Shown here: one piece after another, positions 5,157-5,396 of the stretch
How positions within the stretch are numbered: position 1 is the first letter of the stretch
How the letters are laid out: the number at the start of each line of letters is the position of its first letter
Assembly: GCA_902796775.1 (NCBI GenBank)
Contig: CADBQK010000155.1
Span: 1 to 5,396 of the forward strand
Reading direction: 5' to 3'
DNA: 5,396 nucleotides
DNA from: an uncultured Lachnospiraceae bacterium
GTDB lineage: Bacteria; Bacillota_A; Clostridia; Lachnospirales; Lachnospiraceae
Made by a program: the position numbers and the translations under genes
Notes under the pieces: model-generated
The model's input: only the letters and a program-made list of their open reading frames with translations
Told to the model about the DNA's origin: nothing
Databases searched by the model: none

Positions 5157-5396
5157 TCAGCCCCCCGCCAGCGCCGTAATATAAGAGATGTAAACATTGG
5201 CCATTTCGGACAGCTGATAGTACAAGGTGATCAAGGCCAGCGCGATAATGGCGAGCAGGACCGCCGCCGTCAGAAGATACATGAGGATCAGTACGATCGG
5301 GAACCAGCCGGCGAAACGGTTGCCGGAGGTGTTGTCCGCTCCCGCCATGATCGTGGTATACATATGCCCCATGCTCCAGAAGATGGCAAATGCAAA
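5157..5396 (-). CDS. C-terminal part of a convergent membrane protein gene, cut by the right window edge
   Basis: On the minus strand a frame is open from the window edge to a TGA at 5159-5157 and encodes 79 residues. Its first residues in the window are FAFAIFWSMGHMYTT. An internal Met at 5372 lacks a convincing ribosome binding site, and the frame continues upstream of it, so the start is probably outside the window. Residues about 31-60 form one long hydrophobic segment (WFPIVLILMYLL onward to ALITLYYQL), a clear transmembrane helix. A further hydrophobic stretch at the cut end may be part of another. The tail is short and ends AGG. I do not recognise the family. It converges with the esterase operon and need not be related to it in function. 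Confidence 0.65.
   Translation of the reverse strand, partial: FAFAIFWSMGHMYTTIMAGADNTSGNRFAGWFPIVLILMYLLTAAVLLAIIALALITLYYQLSEMANVYISYITALAGG

Overview
The window looks like a piece of chromosome from a Gram-positive anaerobe, most likely a gut clostridium of the Lachnospiraceae type. The grounds are roughly even GC in the genes with AT-rich gaps, strong AGGAGG-like ribosome binding sites, short Lys-Lys-Ile signal peptides, and export of Glu/Ser-rich enzymes without a lipobox or LPXTG motif. The lineage is an inference from style, not from a marker gene.

Layout. Bases 1-67 hold what may be the first 22 codons of a gene on the minus strand that leaves the window. Bases 68-291 are an AT-rich divergent regulatory region with two overlapping inverted repeats and a possible minus-strand promoter. 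Three plus-strand genes follow: a secreted type-B carboxylesterase (292-2325), a secreted protein with two esterase domains, alpha/beta hydrolase then SGNH/GDSL (2393-4150), and a cytoplasmic metallo-beta-lactamase-fold hydrolase (4147-5019). The first gap is 67 bp and holds a 12-bp hairpin. The second and third genes overlap by 4 bp (ATGA). Bases 5020-5156 hold a perfect 13-bp hairpin flanked by TTGTAAA repeats. The last 240 bases are the C-terminal end of a convergent membrane protein gene that continues past the right edge.

How the genes may work together. The window carries four hydrolase active sites of four different folds in one apparent operon. Three of them (type-B esterase, alpha/beta hydrolase, SGNH) are predicted outside the membrane and one (zinc hydrolase) inside. 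A simple model is that the exported enzymes remove acyl or aryl ester groups from a complex substrate, such as decorated plant polysaccharide, a host glycan or an ester xenobiotic, and the cytoplasmic enzyme hydrolyses a product taken up. No transporter or glycoside hydrolase is present in the window to fix the substrate. Catalytic residues of all four sites are visible in the sequence. The substrate, and the function of the unrecognised C-terminal domain on the first enzyme, are open.
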